NCBI GenBank assembly: GCA_044348085.1
Contig: JBIKTM010000004.1
Location: 29,043-93,042, forward strand
Source: Verrucolacustris sp044348085
GTDB lineage: Bacteria; Verrucomicrobiota; Verrucomicrobiia; Methylacidiphilales; Verrucolacustridaceae
Reading direction: 5' to 3'
Length of the DNA stretch: 64,000 nucleotides
Shown here: positions 43,008 through 52,419 of the stretch, piece after piece
How the letters are laid out: every line of letters begins with the position of its first letter
Numbering within the stretch: the stretch's first letter is position 1
Notes under the pieces: generated by a model
Seen by the model: only the letters and a program-made list of their open reading frames with translations
What the model was told of the DNA's origin: nothing
Database searches by the model: none
Made by a program: the position numbers and the translations under genes

Positions 43008-44875
43008 ACAAGGTTACCCCCGACTGGGAGCGTTAGGATTGCTGAAACTACGCCCTTCCTTTGTTCTCGGAGATTAAGGGATGCTTCATGATGATATACC
43101 AATAGAAGATGTTGTCGCACGAGAGCCATACCGGCAGAGACTTGATCGAGAGAGCGGGGTTTTAAGTTTCCAGGTTGAGATATCGATACGACCAATCTCT
43201 TGTCGGCGTCCAGCTTGGCTGACAGTCGAATCCATAGCTTTTTCTTTGGCGAAAAATTCCCATGTTTTACCGCATTTTCCACTAAAGTCTGGATACTCAT
43301 CGGAGGTATTTTGAATGCTTGAATCTTTGAGGGGACAGTAACTTTGAATAACACGTCTTTTCCGCGAATGCATTCGAGTGCGAGATATTGTCGGCAAAGG
43401 GCCAATTCTTCTTCGATCGGGATCAGAGTGCTAAGTTGAGAGTCCACACTAGTGCGTAAAAACTGGGCGAGGAGTGTGATAAATTCCCGTGCCCGAGGTG
43501 GGTTGCGTTGTACGAGAGCCCGAAGACCCGTGAGGCAGTTAAACAGGAGGTGGGGGTTAATTCTGGATCGAATCGTGGCGACCTCCATTTTGGCTATTTC
43601 TGCGCTTAATTCGGCTTTTTCAGCCCTTTCTTCCAGACGGAGGCAGTGCAGGAGTCCAGTTGCTTCGAGTGGCTCCCCCGATGTGGACGTATGAGTGATA
43701 ACCCAGTGAGAAAGATAAGGAGGTGTATTGGAATCTCTTGGTTGAATCTTTATCTGCCCCGTCCTGCTCTTCTTACTGAAAAGAAGGCATCCTTTTGAAA
43801 TATTCTTCGCTACGGACTCTTGATCAATCGTATACCCACTCACTGAACTCCACGTCCAAAGGGAGGAGTCTAGAGAATTCATCACCCATTCCTCCTTTTT
43901 CAAGCTGGCTCGGAGCGTGTCTGCCGCCAATCCCAATGGAAACATGGTAATACAAAAGAAGATCAAGAGACCGACTTCTTCTGTCCGGGGTATTGTTTCC
44001 AAATTTAGATTTTGAAGATCCAATGTCCTGAGCCGCTCGTGCTGAATGGTTCCGGCAATCGAATCTTTCTGCGATGCTAAATTCGCGCCTCTAAAAGAAT
44101 AATCGTTTCTTAGAGATACAAAGAGGAAAGAAAGAATGAAAAATGAAATAGTTGCCCCTTTCATTCCATTTCCCCAAACCCCCCAAACGATTAAGGGCAG
44201 TAGAATGATTAAGATAATCCCGCGGAATGGTAGATTTAGGTAAAAGGTGGCGACCAAAATGGCGGTCGCAAGGGTGTGGCCCGCTATTTGGAGGCCTTTT
44301 CGAGATAGCCATTTAAAATGGCGAACGTCCCGCCAAACAAGCATCAATGGCGTCAGAAGTATGATGCCGCCTGCATTTCCAAGAGCATATGTAACCACCT
44401 CACACTCAAAATGAGATAAGGGAATGACTCCAGCGCTGTATAGTAGGGTTTGTGCGATCAGGGCGCTGGTAAGGGATGGAATCCAAGGTGCTGCAATGAG
44501 GAAAATGGCGATATCCCTTTGCTTGCTGATCCAAGGATGGAAATTGTCAGCAACCCTCATAAGAAAGAGCCACGCAATCGAGGTTTCCGCTATATTGGCT
44601 ATGGGTAAAAGTAGTGCTGTGGAGGTAGGGAGTGATGCGGTAACGAGGAAATGGTAGGCGACCAACCCGAGGTAGACGCCCAAAAGCATCCATGGTCCCC
44701 CCAGAAGAACGCATCCAAGGGCAGCACCTGATCCAAGCCAAAGGGATGAGGACCAGTCAGGGGAGACATTATGAAGCCATTGAGAAGTCGCAGACAAAGC
44801 AAGCTGGAGTAGGGCAGTTAGGGCAATCCACTTTACAGTAGTGAATAAGGTGGGGGTTGAGGGGGGGGTATTCAC
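43004..44875 (-). CDS. MASE1 sensor histidine kinase of the LytS/YehU type
   Basis: The 623-residue kinase begins with an eight-helix MASE1 sensor (about 15-320), including NVSPDWSSSLWLGSGAALG and TYALGNAGGIILLTPLMLVWRD. A linker leads to a His_kinase domain: RSRINPHLLFNCLTGLRAL with the phospho-His at about 437, then a HATPase with MSIQTLVENAVKHGNFS as N box and ISQPGN as degenerate G box. MASE1 ligands are mostly unknown. It is divergent from the micro-ORF and LuxR-type gene. Confidence 0.92.
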   Translation of the reverse strand: MNTPPSTPTLFTTVKWIALTALLQLALSATSQWLHNVSPDWSSSLWLGSGAALGCVLLGGPWMLLGVYLGLVAYHFLVTASLPTSTALLLPIANIAETSIAWLFLMRVADNFHPWISKQRDIAIFLIAAPWIPSLTSALIAQTLLYSAGVIPLSHFECEVVTYALGNAGGIILLTPLMLVWRDVRHFKWLSRKGLQIAGHTLATAILVATFYLNLPFRGIILIILLPLIVWGVWGNGMKGATISFFILSFLFVSLRNDYSFRGANLASQKDSIAGTIQHERLRTLDLQNLNLETIPRTEEVGLLIFFCITMFPLGLAADTLRASLKKEEWVMNSLDSSLWTWSSVSGYTIDQESVAKNISKGCLLFSKKSRTGQIKIQPRDSNTPPYLSHWVITHTSTSGEPLEATGLLHCLRLEERAEKAELSAEIAKMEVATIRSRINPHLLFNCLTGLRALVQRNPPRAREFITLLAQFLRTSVDSQLSTLIPIEEELALCRQYLALECIRGKDVLFKVTVPSKIQAFKIPPMSIQTLVENAVKHGNFSPKKKLWIRLSAKLDADKRLVVSISQPGNLKPRSLDQVSAGMALVRQHLLLVYHHEASLNLREQRKGVVSAILTLPVGGNLV

Positions 44876-44926
44876 GTATGAATAACGGGAAAGTTCTTAA
44901 CGCGTATTAGCAGGAGGGGGCGGGTT

Positions 44927-45049
44927 ATGAAACGATTTCCGCTCATCACTTTATTTGTACCACTTGTCCCATTGAAGTGGTTTCTGAGTCCACTCAATAG
45001 AGTCTCAGTTAATAGAGCGAACTCACAGAGGATTATTAATTTTACGTGA
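44927..45049 (+). CDS. Candidate 40-residue leader-type peptide with strong ribosome site
   Basis: AGGAGG at 44912-44917 lies 9 bases before ATG 44927, the strongest Shine-Dalgarno in this gap. The frame reads MKRFPLITLFVPLVPLKWFL then SPLNRVSVNRANSQRIINFT and stops at 45049. The hydrophobic first half with a basic start could be a membrane or secreted micro-protein, or a leader peptide ahead of the LuxR-type gene at 45123. No homologue is recognised. The rest of the gap 44876-45122 shows nothing else. Confidence 0.35.
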   Translation: MKRFPLITLFVPLVPLKWFLSPLNRVSVNRANSQRIINFT

Positions 45050-45122
45050 CAAATAACTATGAAAAAGATCTGTAGTATTGCTAATAAAAGCGCACCCTCA
45101 AGGGTCATGGGATCCGTTTACA

Positions 45123-45758
45123 ATGGATAGCGGCATCTCATCCTCTGCTCCAAATCATACGGAGCCTCTGTATTTTGCGATTTGGGAAGATCGTAGTTTT
45201 ATACGGGTTCTTTTTCATCAGTGGGTGGAGGCCAACCTCCCTTGTCGAATGGTGCCAGTGGCGCATTCTCATGAGCTAGGGGCTTACTCTTTTCGGCTGG
45301 TATTTATTTCAACCCGCATTCCCCCGACTGAGGGGCGTATTTTGCCCAAACACTGTTCGGGTGCTGCAATTGTTTTTGATGATAACTTCACCCCACTGAC
45401 TGCGGTCTGGTGGAAAGATCGCGGTGCGAAAGGGTTGCTCGATTTCCGAGATGGTCCCGATGAGTGGTTGAACTGCGTCAACCAAGTTTTGGATGGTAAG
45501 GTCAGTCAGACCCCAACGGCTAAGAGTGCTCTCGACGCAAACGACTCCAAGCGCGGTCTGCAGCTTTTGAGTCGCCGGGAAATGCAGGTGGCCCAGTTGT
45601 TGGTTCGCGGGTACTCAGCAGAGCAAGTAGCCAAAAAAAATGGAACTACGGAGGGTACGGTTAAAAACCAAAGAAAATCAATTTATGATAAGTTGAAAAT
45701 TGTCCGCGCAACCCAACTATCTTGGGCGATGGGTAATGGGGTAAGGGGCTCCCATTGA
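45123..45758 (+). CDS. LuxR-type regulator with degenerate receiver-like domain
   Basis: ATG 45123 gives 211 residues; a TTG at 45078 is in frame but less likely. The C-terminus is a clear LuxR helix-turn-helix: LSRREMQVAQLLVRGYSAEQ, VAKKNGTTEGTVKNQRKSIYDKL. The N-terminal 140 residues keep the outline of a receiver (LYFAIWEDRSFIRVLFHQWV, and GLLDFRDGPDEWLNCVNQVL where receivers have GYLLKD.SP.EL...I). The phospho-acceptor Asp after strand 3 is not evident (FISTRIPP). It probably acts without phosphorylation. It overlaps a following micro-ORF as TTGA. Confidence 0.75.
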   Translation: MDSGISSSAPNHTEPLYFAIWEDRSFIRVLFHQWVEANLPCRMVPVAHSHELGAYSFRLVFISTRIPPTEGRILPKHCSGAAIVFDDNFTPLTAVWWKDRGAKGLLDFRDGPDEWLNCVNQVLDGKVSQTPTAKSALDANDSKRGLQLLSRREMQVAQLLVRGYSAEQVAKKNGTTEGTVKNQRKSIYDKLKIVRATQLSWAMGNGVRGSH

Positions 45759-45898
45759 GAATCCCTCCAAATCGGGAGGATGAGAAGGGGAGCGATCATG
45801 AGAAGAATCGTTCCTATGTCCTTTTTGTTTCGATCGGGCTGAGCGCTCTTTTCTGGGGCTCCCTTTTTATAATTCTATTTCTCGTTTTGACTCGTTGA
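45755..45898 (+). CDS. Candidate 47-residue single-span membrane protein, TTG start
   Basis: A TTG at 45755 overlaps the LuxR-gene stop as TTGA and has AAGGGG at 45743-45748, 6 bases upstream. The frame gives a polar N-terminus (RIPPNREDEKGSDHEKNRS) and one strong transmembrane helix (VLFVSIGLSALFWGSLFIIL then FLVLTR). Coupling to the regulator gene and a clean hydrophobic span argue for a real gene. It is too short for usual gene callers, and function is unknown. Confidence 0.5.
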   Translation: MRIPPNREDEKGSDHEKNRSYVLFVSIGLSALFWGSLFIILFLVLTR

Positions 45899-45923
45899 TC
45901 CGACTGGTTTTAATCCGCTATGG

Positions 45924-47072
45924 TTAAACTTGTCTCAACAAGCTTTGGCAGACTTTCTTTGCTTCAAAAAACTCGAGTGCAATTTCCCGAGCGGCTTTGG
46001 AGTGTTCCGAGTAGTTACGGGTGACTCTGGCGAGGCCTTCTGCTGCTTCCTCGACGGTTGTAAATGGAAGAACCCCCCGACCGGATGGGATATGGCGACT
46101 CCAGCCTGTTTCCTGAACGACAGCAGGTCGGCCAGCCGCCAAGTAGCATGCCGTTCGGCAGCTAAACCAACCGGTTTTTCCTTCCATATATCCGTGCTTT
46201 GCAACGCTCCACTCCCCGCGTGAGTTGGTTAGAAAGGATCGGTATGCCGAATGATCTGGAACGACCTCTTGGGGTTCAACCAGATCCCAACCGAGTTGAC
46301 GCAATTCTTGAGCAGGGCGTTCTCCATCCACACCTAGTCCCATGGCGAGTCGAAGCGGGGTGGTGGTTTTACTGGGCAAATCTCGAAATCTGTTGAATTC
46401 CAGATTCTTTTGTCCGTAGGTTCGCCCTTCCCAGACTTTTGGTTTATAGCTGGACCAGTTCATCACCGTTGTCCATGGAGCATCGGCAGATACCGGCGTT
46501 ACGGGCCACTGATCGATAGCAACAGGCTGGACGGTGGGCCGCCAAGTAATCCCGTCCACTGGGACAGGGCAATCAGGTTGTCCGACGGACAAACCGAAAG
46601 TGAAATGACTGTCGTGATCCCTGAGACGACCTGCATAGAGGGGGTTCGATCCATCCAGAAGACCGATTTGGCAAAACATAGGGTCTCCATCGATGAACAT
46701 TCGGTGTCCGACTCGGAGGTCGTAATCCCTCAGCCACCCTGCGCTCGAGACATTCACGAGAAGATCTCCATGCCGAAGCCACTCGCGCGCAACTTTCTCG
46801 CCCGCTCCGTGAAACTTCCCGTCCGCTCCATTCCGATAGACCCATGATTCGGCCAGGTCGAAGTCGGTAAAGATCTTGTGGAGTGATTGGAGAGCAAAAG
46901 AACAGTCGTCTGTGATCGTTCCTGCCACTGGGTCATAAGGCCAAGCTCCGGAGTCTTCAAGGTACAGAACCTGATGTCCAAGGGACCTGAAGCCGAGTAG
47001 GTATTGAAGATAGTCCCAGATGACGCCTCCAAATGGATACTGCCCGACCAGTCCGGTGATAATGATTCGCAC
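45924..47072 (-). CDS. Glycosyltransferase-like protein (GT-B style C-terminus)
   Basis: The 382-residue protein starts RIIITGLVGQYPFGGVIWDYLQYLLG and has the C-terminal acceptor-side pattern FSCRTACYLAAGRPAVVQET, then GVLPFTTVEEAAEGLARV and AREIALEFFEAKKVCQSLL. These resemble the UDP-sugar-binding half of GT4/CgeB-like proteins. The middle has HRMFIDGDPMFCQIGL. No neighbour clarifies its acceptor. It is divergent from mutS. The glycosyltransferase call is moderate. Confidence 0.55.
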   Translation of the reverse strand: MRIIITGLVGQYPFGGVIWDYLQYLLGFRSLGHQVLYLEDSGAWPYDPVAGTITDDCSFALQSLHKIFTDFDLAESWVYRNGADGKFHGAGEKVAREWLRHGDLLVNVSSAGWLRDYDLRVGHRMFIDGDPMFCQIGLLDGSNPLYAGRLRDHDSHFTFGLSVGQPDCPVPVDGITWRPTVQPVAIDQWPVTPVSADAPWTTVMNWSSYKPKVWEGRTYGQKNLEFNRFRDLPSKTTTPLRLAMGLGVDGERPAQELRQLGWDLVEPQEVVPDHSAYRSFLTNSRGEWSVAKHGYMEGKTGWFSCRTACYLAAGRPAVVQETGWSRHIPSGRGVLPFTTVEEAAEGLARVTRNYSEHSKAAREIALEFFEAKKVCQSLLRQV

Positions 47073-47158
47073 AAAAGAAGTTTAGAAGATTTTCAGGCTA
47101 TGCACAGCCCACATCCTTGCGGATTGAGCTGGGAAGGCGAGTAGGGGAGAAAGGAAGT

Positions 47159-49672
47159 ATGGCAGAAGGCTCTACCCCCATGATGAGGCAGTACCACGGA
47201 CTGAGGGCACAAGTACCGAAGGATGCTCTTTTGTTTTTTCGGTTAGGGGACTTTTATGAGCTTTTTTTTGAGGATGCGGTTGACGGAGCAAAGTTGCTGA
47301 ATCTGACTTTAACCAAGCGAAATACAATTCCGATGTGTGGGTTACCCTATCACGCGGCAGAGGGTTACATTACGAAAGTATTGGCAACGGGTCGGCGAGT
47401 GGCGATCTGTGATCAGGTGGGTGAGGCCAAGAGTGGTCAAATGGTGGAGCGAGTGGTAACCCGAATTTTGAGCCCAGGGTGCGCGATGGGTATGGAGGTG
47501 TCGGAGCCTAAGCTTCCGCGTTGGATTGCGGCTGTGCGAAGGGGGGAGGGTAAAAATGGTAAGTGGGGGTTCGCTCTTCTCGACGCAAGCACGGGGGATT
47601 TTCGTTTGTCGGAACCGATTCACGAGGTCGCTTTTCGGGATGAAATCCGTAGGACAAAACCAGCGGAAATCTTAATTGCCGAAGAGGATCAAGAAATCGC
47701 TGGTTGGGTAGAGTCGCAGACGCTTGTTACGCGCATTCCCGATTGGACATTGGAGGTGGATGGAGGGAGGGCGTTGTTATGTGAGCATTTTCGGGTCCAA
47801 AGCCTAGACGGCTTTGGTTGTCAGGAAATGGGGCCTGCTTTAGGTGCCGCTGGGGCATTGGTTCGGTATATTCAGGAAACTCTGAAGAGTGGAATCGGTC
47901 ATCTTCAGGTTCCAAAGCCGTTTCGCTCTGAAGAAAGTCTGCAGTTGGATTCCGCCACACAACGAAACCTGGAGCTTTTGGAGTCAGCTTCCGATGGGGT
48001 AAACACCTCTGTTCTTCGGGCAATTGACCAGACTCATACTGCGATGGGGGCAAGAGAGCTACGGTCATGGCTTATACGACCTTTGCGAAAAAGAAAAGAT
48101 GTGGAGGAGCGGCATCAGGCTGTAGCAGGCTTTTTAGAGGATGTGGGGGCGTTAGATGGGTTTCGGGAGAGTCTTAAAGGAGTTCGTGACTTGGCTAGGA
48201 TCGTAGGGCGACTATCCGGAGGGGCGGGTAATGCGCGCGACCTCCGAGCTCTTCAAACCACACTTGAGGTTCTGCCTGAATTACAACGTAGGGGCTCAGA
48301 GATACCTGGTAACTTAAATCAGTCCTTAAGTCGTGCGATCGATCTAGAACAGGAGCTGGTGGCCGAACTGGCTCGGGGCGTTGCGGATGAACCTCCAGGG
48401 ACATTGAAAGAGGAGGGAATGATTCGGGATGGCTATGACTCCGCGCTAGACGATTATCGTACAGCAATGAGGGAGGGGCGGAAGTGGATCGCGGAGTTGC
48501 AGGCTAAGGAGATTGAGAGGACGGGAATTAAGAGTCTTAAAATACGGTTCAATAATATTTCGGGTTATGGAATTGAGGTAACCAAAACAAATTTAGACCA
48601 AGTTCCTCCAGAGTATGAAAGGAAGCAGACCTTGGCAGCAGCTGAGCGGTTTGTGACACCCGAGCTGAAGGCAATGGAATCCAAGATTTTAGGGGCGGAA
48701 GAAAAGTCGATTCTTCGCGAGGGTCAACTATTCGTGCAGTTACGGGATCGTGTGTTGACCCGATGCGCTTCTTTGCAAGGCACTGCTTCTGCCGTGGGCA
48801 TGCTGGATGTCTTGGCAGGTTTTGCGGCTACTGCTAGGCGCTGGGGTTATGTACGCCCTACAATGAGAGAGGATGGTTTTCTAAGGGTTCGCGGAGGGCG
48901 TCATCCTGTCGTTGAGCAACTTCTGGCTGGCGGTGCAGAGCCGTTTGTTCCGAACGATGTGAGTATCGGTGGGGAGGAGGGGAGTTTCATGGTTCTGACA
49001 GGTCCGAACATGGCAGGAAAAAGCACCTATCTTCGGCAGGTTGCCCTTCTTTGCCTTCTGGCGCAGGTTGGGTCTTTTGTTCCTGCTGAAAGTGCTGAGC
49101 TACCACTTCTCGACAGAATTTTCACAAGGATTGGCGCAGGGGACGATCTGGCGCGCGGGCAGAGCACCTTCTTGGTCGAGATGAATGAGACAGCCTTGAT
49201 TTTACATCACGCCACAAAGGAAAGTCTCGTGATTCTGGATGAAATTGGGAGAGGAACGAGCACTCTGGACGGACTAAGCATCGCTTGGGCTGTCGCAGAG
49301 TATTTGCATGATGAGGTGAAGGCCAAGACCCTGTTTGCCACGCACTACCATGAGCTTGCCGAGTTGGCGCTGACCCGGAGTGGAGTGATGAACTTTCGGG
49401 TGGATGTAAGAGAGGAGAAGGATCGAATTGTTTTTCTTAGGCGAATTGTGAAGGGCGGCGCAGATCGTAGTTACGGAATCCAAGTGGCCCGGCTTGCGGG
49501 TTTGCCGGCAGGTGTTCTGCAAAGGGCGAAAGAGATTCTGCAGGGGCTGGAAGAGCGAGAGACCGACGCTTCGGGGAAGCCTGCCCGGATCAAGCCCAAG
49601 GGAGGCTCTTCAAAATCAAAAACTCAGAAGGACCAGATGGATCTTTTTGCTGCTCGCCCAAAGTCATTTTAG
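47159..49672 (+). CDS. mutS: DNA mismatch repair protein MutS
   Basis: ATG 47159 is preceded by AAAGGAAG. The 837-residue protein has the mismatch-binding motif LFFRLGDFYELFFEDA near residue 30 (Phe-x-Glu equivalents), the connector and lever domains, and the ATPase: Walker A LTGPNMAGKSTYLRQVAL (about 620), GRGTSTLDGLSIAWA and FATHYHELAELA. MutS recognises mismatches and recruits MutL. Length is normal. An earlier in-frame start would add 14 residues before the conserved N-terminus. Confidence 0.97.
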   Translation: MAEGSTPMMRQYHGLRAQVPKDALLFFRLGDFYELFFEDAVDGAKLLNLTLTKRNTIPMCGLPYHAAEGYITKVLATGRRVAICDQVGEAKSGQMVERVVTRILSPGCAMGMEVSEPKLPRWIAAVRRGEGKNGKWGFALLDASTGDFRLSEPIHEVAFRDEIRRTKPAEILIAEEDQEIAGWVESQTLVTRIPDWTLEVDGGRALLCEHFRVQSLDGFGCQEMGPALGAAGALVRYIQETLKSGIGHLQVPKPFRSEESLQLDSATQRNLELLESASDGVNTSVLRAIDQTHTAMGARELRSWLIRPLRKRKDVEERHQAVAGFLEDVGALDGFRESLKGVRDLARIVGRLSGGAGNARDLRALQTTLEVLPELQRRGSEIPGNLNQSLSRAIDLEQELVAELARGVADEPPGTLKEEGMIRDGYDSALDDYRTAMREGRKWIAELQAKEIERTGIKSLKIRFNNISGYGIEVTKTNLDQVPPEYERKQTLAAAERFVTPELKAMESKILGAEEKSILREGQLFVQLRDRVLTRCASLQGTASAVGMLDVLAGFAATARRWGYVRPTMREDGFLRVRGGRHPVVEQLLAGGAEPFVPNDVSIGGEEGSFMVLTGPNMAGKSTYLRQVALLCLLAQVGSFVPAESAELPLLDRIFTRIGAGDDLARGQSTFLVEMNETALILHHATKESLVILDEIGRGTSTLDGLSIAWAVAEYLHDEVKAKTLFATHYHELAELALTRSGVMNFRVDVREEKDRIVFLRRIVKGGADRSYGIQVARLAGLPAGVLQRAKEILQGLEERETDASGKPARIKPKGGSSKSKTQKDQMDLFAARPKSF

Positions 49673-49708
49673 AGTTACGCAAGACGACTCGTACGCTAGG
49701 TTCTGTGT

Positions 49709-50905
49709 GTGAAGCAGCTAAAGAAGGTCCTTATCCTTTCCGCGAGTGCTGGAACAGGGCATGTGAGGGCTGCTGCAGCTTTAGAGACTGTTTGTCGAAA
49801 TACTCCTGGGATTGGAGAGGTTGTGAATGTGGACGCGCTCTCATTCACCAATAAGCTCTTTCGAGATTTTTACTCCAAACTGTATTTAGCCTTAGCTCAG
49901 GACGCGCCCACGCTTCTCGGGTGGTGGTATGACACAAGTGATGAACCATGGAAGACTGACAAGATGCGCCTTTTGCTAGATCGACTAAATACTCGTCCTC
50001 TCGTTCGGCTGATTTCAAAACTCCAACCCGACATCACGGTGTGCACTCACTTTATGCCTGCTGAGATTATATCCCACTTAATCACCAAAAAGGTGATTCA
50101 GGCCAAGCTATCGATTGTGGTGACGGATTATGATTTTCACGCGATGTGGCTTTCGCGTGCTTTTCATCGCTACTTTGTGGCTTTAGACGAGACCAAGGCG
50201 TATTTGACGTTACTTGGATTTCCTGCCGATCGGGTGACGGTGAGCGGAATCCCTGTGGATCCGAGTTTTGGGCGCCAGAAGGATCGTCCTTTGATACGAA
50301 AAAAACTTGGCCTTCAGACGGATCGTCCTGTGGTGGTGGTTTCCGCAGGTGCTTTAGGGGTCAATCCTGCCGAGCAGGTGGTCAAATCATTAAGGCAGGT
50401 GACCCAAAAAATACAAGTTGCTGTGATTTGCGGGAAAAATCCGGAAGCTAAAGAGCGGGTGGAGCAAGAAGTTGCTCGTGGTCCTGCCACTGGGGTGGAA
50501 TTTCTTGTGAAAGGATATGTTGAGGACATGCCTGAGTGGATGGGGGCGGCTGATCTTCTCATCAGTAAACCCGGGGGAATGACCTCGGCAGAAGCGATGG
50601 CGTCCAGCCTCCCGATGGCGATTTACGACCCGATTCCTGGACAGGAGGAGAGAAACAGTGACCAGCTTCTTGAGAAAGGGGTGGCTATCAAGTGCAATGA
50701 AATTACGACTTTAGGCTACAAAGTGGGTCGCTTGTTAGCAGAGCCAGATCGGATGCAGAGGATGCGTGAAGCGGCGCGCGAGATGGGACGTCCTAAAGCG
50801 GCGGAGGTTGTCGTGAAGACTCTTCTCGCCGAATCGGATAGTGAGCCAGTGGAGATGAATAGTGATCAGCAGGAGGTGATGGCAGATCAGGCTCGAAAGC
50901 GATGA
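49709..50905 (+). CDS. MGDG synthase/UgtP-like glycosyltransferase (GT28)
   Basis: GTG at 49709 opens a 398-residue protein: KVLILSASAGTGHVRAAAAL is the lipid-acceptor N-terminal motif of monogalactosyl/glucosyldiacylglycerol synthases. IVVTDYDFHAMWLS and VSGIPVDPSFG follow. The donor site is GYVEDMPEWMGAADLLISKPGGMTSAEAMA. The family adds sugar from UDP-sugar to diacylglycerol or similar lipids on the inner leaflet. The last 25 residues are acidic and variable. It overlaps a GH1 gene by ATGA. Confidence 0.85.
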   Translation: MKQLKKVLILSASAGTGHVRAAAALETVCRNTPGIGEVVNVDALSFTNKLFRDFYSKLYLALAQDAPTLLGWWYDTSDEPWKTDKMRLLLDRLNTRPLVRLISKLQPDITVCTHFMPAEIISHLITKKVIQAKLSIVVTDYDFHAMWLSRAFHRYFVALDETKAYLTLLGFPADRVTVSGIPVDPSFGRQKDRPLIRKKLGLQTDRPVVVVSAGALGVNPAEQVVKSLRQVTQKIQVAVICGKNPEAKERVEQEVARGPATGVEFLVKGYVEDMPEWMGAADLLISKPGGMTSAEAMASSLPMAIYDPIPGQEERNSDQLLEKGVAIKCNEITTLGYKVGRLLAEPDRMQRMREAAREMGRPKAAEVVVKTLLAESDSEPVEMNSDQQEVMADQARKR

Positions 50906-52419
50906 ATAAGGGTTGGAGGAATCAGAAGTTTCTTTGGGGAGTATCCTCATGCCCTTATCAGCACGAAGGTGGATACAACGGAGAGGGGCAACCGAAGAAT
51001 AATTGGTCGGCCTGGGAAAGCTCAGGAAAGGTGGCGCGCTCAGGTCGATCGGTCGATTTCTGGAACCGGTATGAGGAGGATTTTGATCGTGCAGAGATGA
51101 TGGGGTTAACGGGCTATCGGCTGGGCGTGGATTGGACGCGAATCCAGCCTTCTGCACCGCCATCGGATTTCCAGGAAGCTGCCATTGACCGATATGTGGA
51201 TATGATCGCCGCTCTTCGAGCCCGAAACCTAGAACCCCTGATTACCCTTTGCCATTTTACCACTCCTCAATGGCTGGGTGCGGATCCTTGGTTGGACGAA
51301 CGAACACCTCATCTTTTTTGTCAATTTGAGCGAAAGTTGTGGGAAGTTCTAAACCGAAAGCTTGTGGATCGGGGAATCGCTCCTCCGACGTGGTTTATTA
51401 CCCTCAATGAGCCCAATATGTTGGCGGCTTGCACATATAATGTAGGTGCGTTTCCTGCGGGACGTCGTGCTTGGTGGGGGGCTGCTCTCGAAGCCTTGCA
51501 AACTATGATGGAGGCTCATGTTCGCGTTCGGCGTGAGATCCACGCTTTGTATGCAGAGCATCCCGATTGGGGGCAGCCCAAGTTAACCTTTAATAATTTT
51601 GCAAGTGACCTGTACTGGATGGATAAGATGCTGCTTGATGTTTTGGAGGGGGCGAGACAGACCGAGGGAAGTGAGCCGATTCTGGCCTATCTGACCGATC
51701 GGTATCGGGAGTTCACAAGAGCCTATCGGGCAATGGATTTTCCTCATCACGGACTATTTTCAGAGGCTGCAGGAGAGTTGATTAAGCAAATTCAACATGG
51801 CCTAAGCCGAAAGTTTCTCCATGAAAGCACTTTCTCGAGGCTGGTGCCTTTAGTTCGAGAAAGGAGAGGTGACGCCGTTGTGGATTATATCTCGTTTGAT
51901 TACTATGATCCCTTTGTCGGAAACGCGGTTCGACTTCCGACGTTTTCTGATCTGCGTCTTGGCCGGGTTGGGCTGCGGGAGTGGTTGACCCAGAGTCTTA
52001 CAACGAAGTGGTGGGACTGGAAGGCCTTACCCAGAGGACTTCGTTTTTTTGTCGAGCGGTATGCGGCTGAGTACCCCGACCTGCCTATTTTAATTGCAGA
52101 GAATGGGATGGCGGAGCGAAGGTGTCATTCAGGCGAGGCCTGCACACTTCGAAGTGATCAGCAAAGCCGCAGCTACTTCATCCGCCAACATGTTGGAGAG
52201 GTTCAAAAGCTAAGAGCGGAAGGGCTGCCTCTGATTGGATATTTTCACTGGTCGCTAACGGACAATTACGAGTGGGGGACCTTTGACCCTAGATTTGGTT
52301 TATTTGGGATCGATTTTGAATCGAAAGACTTAGCGAGGATTGCCCGAGATGAGGGCGGAGATGTGCCTTGGGAAACGTACGCGGAAATGGTTGCGCAAGG
52401 TAAAGCGAAGGAACGCTAA
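50902..52419 (+). CDS. Glycoside hydrolase family 1 enzyme (beta-glycosidase type)
   Basis: The 505-residue protein shows the GH1 start FLWGVSSCPYQHEGGYN, YRLGVDWTRIQP, the acid/base Glu in FITLNEPNM at about 170, the nucleophile Glu in ILIAENGMAE at about 400, and the closing GYFHWSLTDNYEW...RFGLFGIDF. No signal peptide is visible, so it should act in the cytoplasm. Because it overlaps the glycolipid synthase gene, a role in trimming or rearranging glycolipids or related glucosides is possible; some GH1 proteins are transglycosidases on galactolipids. Its stop overlaps the infA stop on the other strand by 4 bases. Confidence 0.9.
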   Translation: MNKGWRNQKFLWGVSSCPYQHEGGYNGEGQPKNNWSAWESSGKVARSGRSVDFWNRYEEDFDRAEMMGLTGYRLGVDWTRIQPSAPPSDFQEAAIDRYVDMIAALRARNLEPLITLCHFTTPQWLGADPWLDERTPHLFCQFERKLWEVLNRKLVDRGIAPPTWFITLNEPNMLAACTYNVGAFPAGRRAWWGAALEALQTMMEAHVRVRREIHALYAEHPDWGQPKLTFNNFASDLYWMDKMLLDVLEGARQTEGSEPILAYLTDRYREFTRAYRAMDFPHHGLFSEAAGELIKQIQHGLSRKFLHESTFSRLVPLVRERRGDAVVDYISFDYYDPFVGNAVRLPTFSDLRLGRVGLREWLTQSLTTKWWDWKALPRGLRFFVERYAAEYPDLPILIAENGMAERRCHSGEACTLRSDQQSRSYFIRQHVGEVQKLRAEGLPLIGYFHWSLTDNYEWGTFDPRFGLFGIDFESKDLARIARDEGGDVPWETYAEMVAQGKAKER

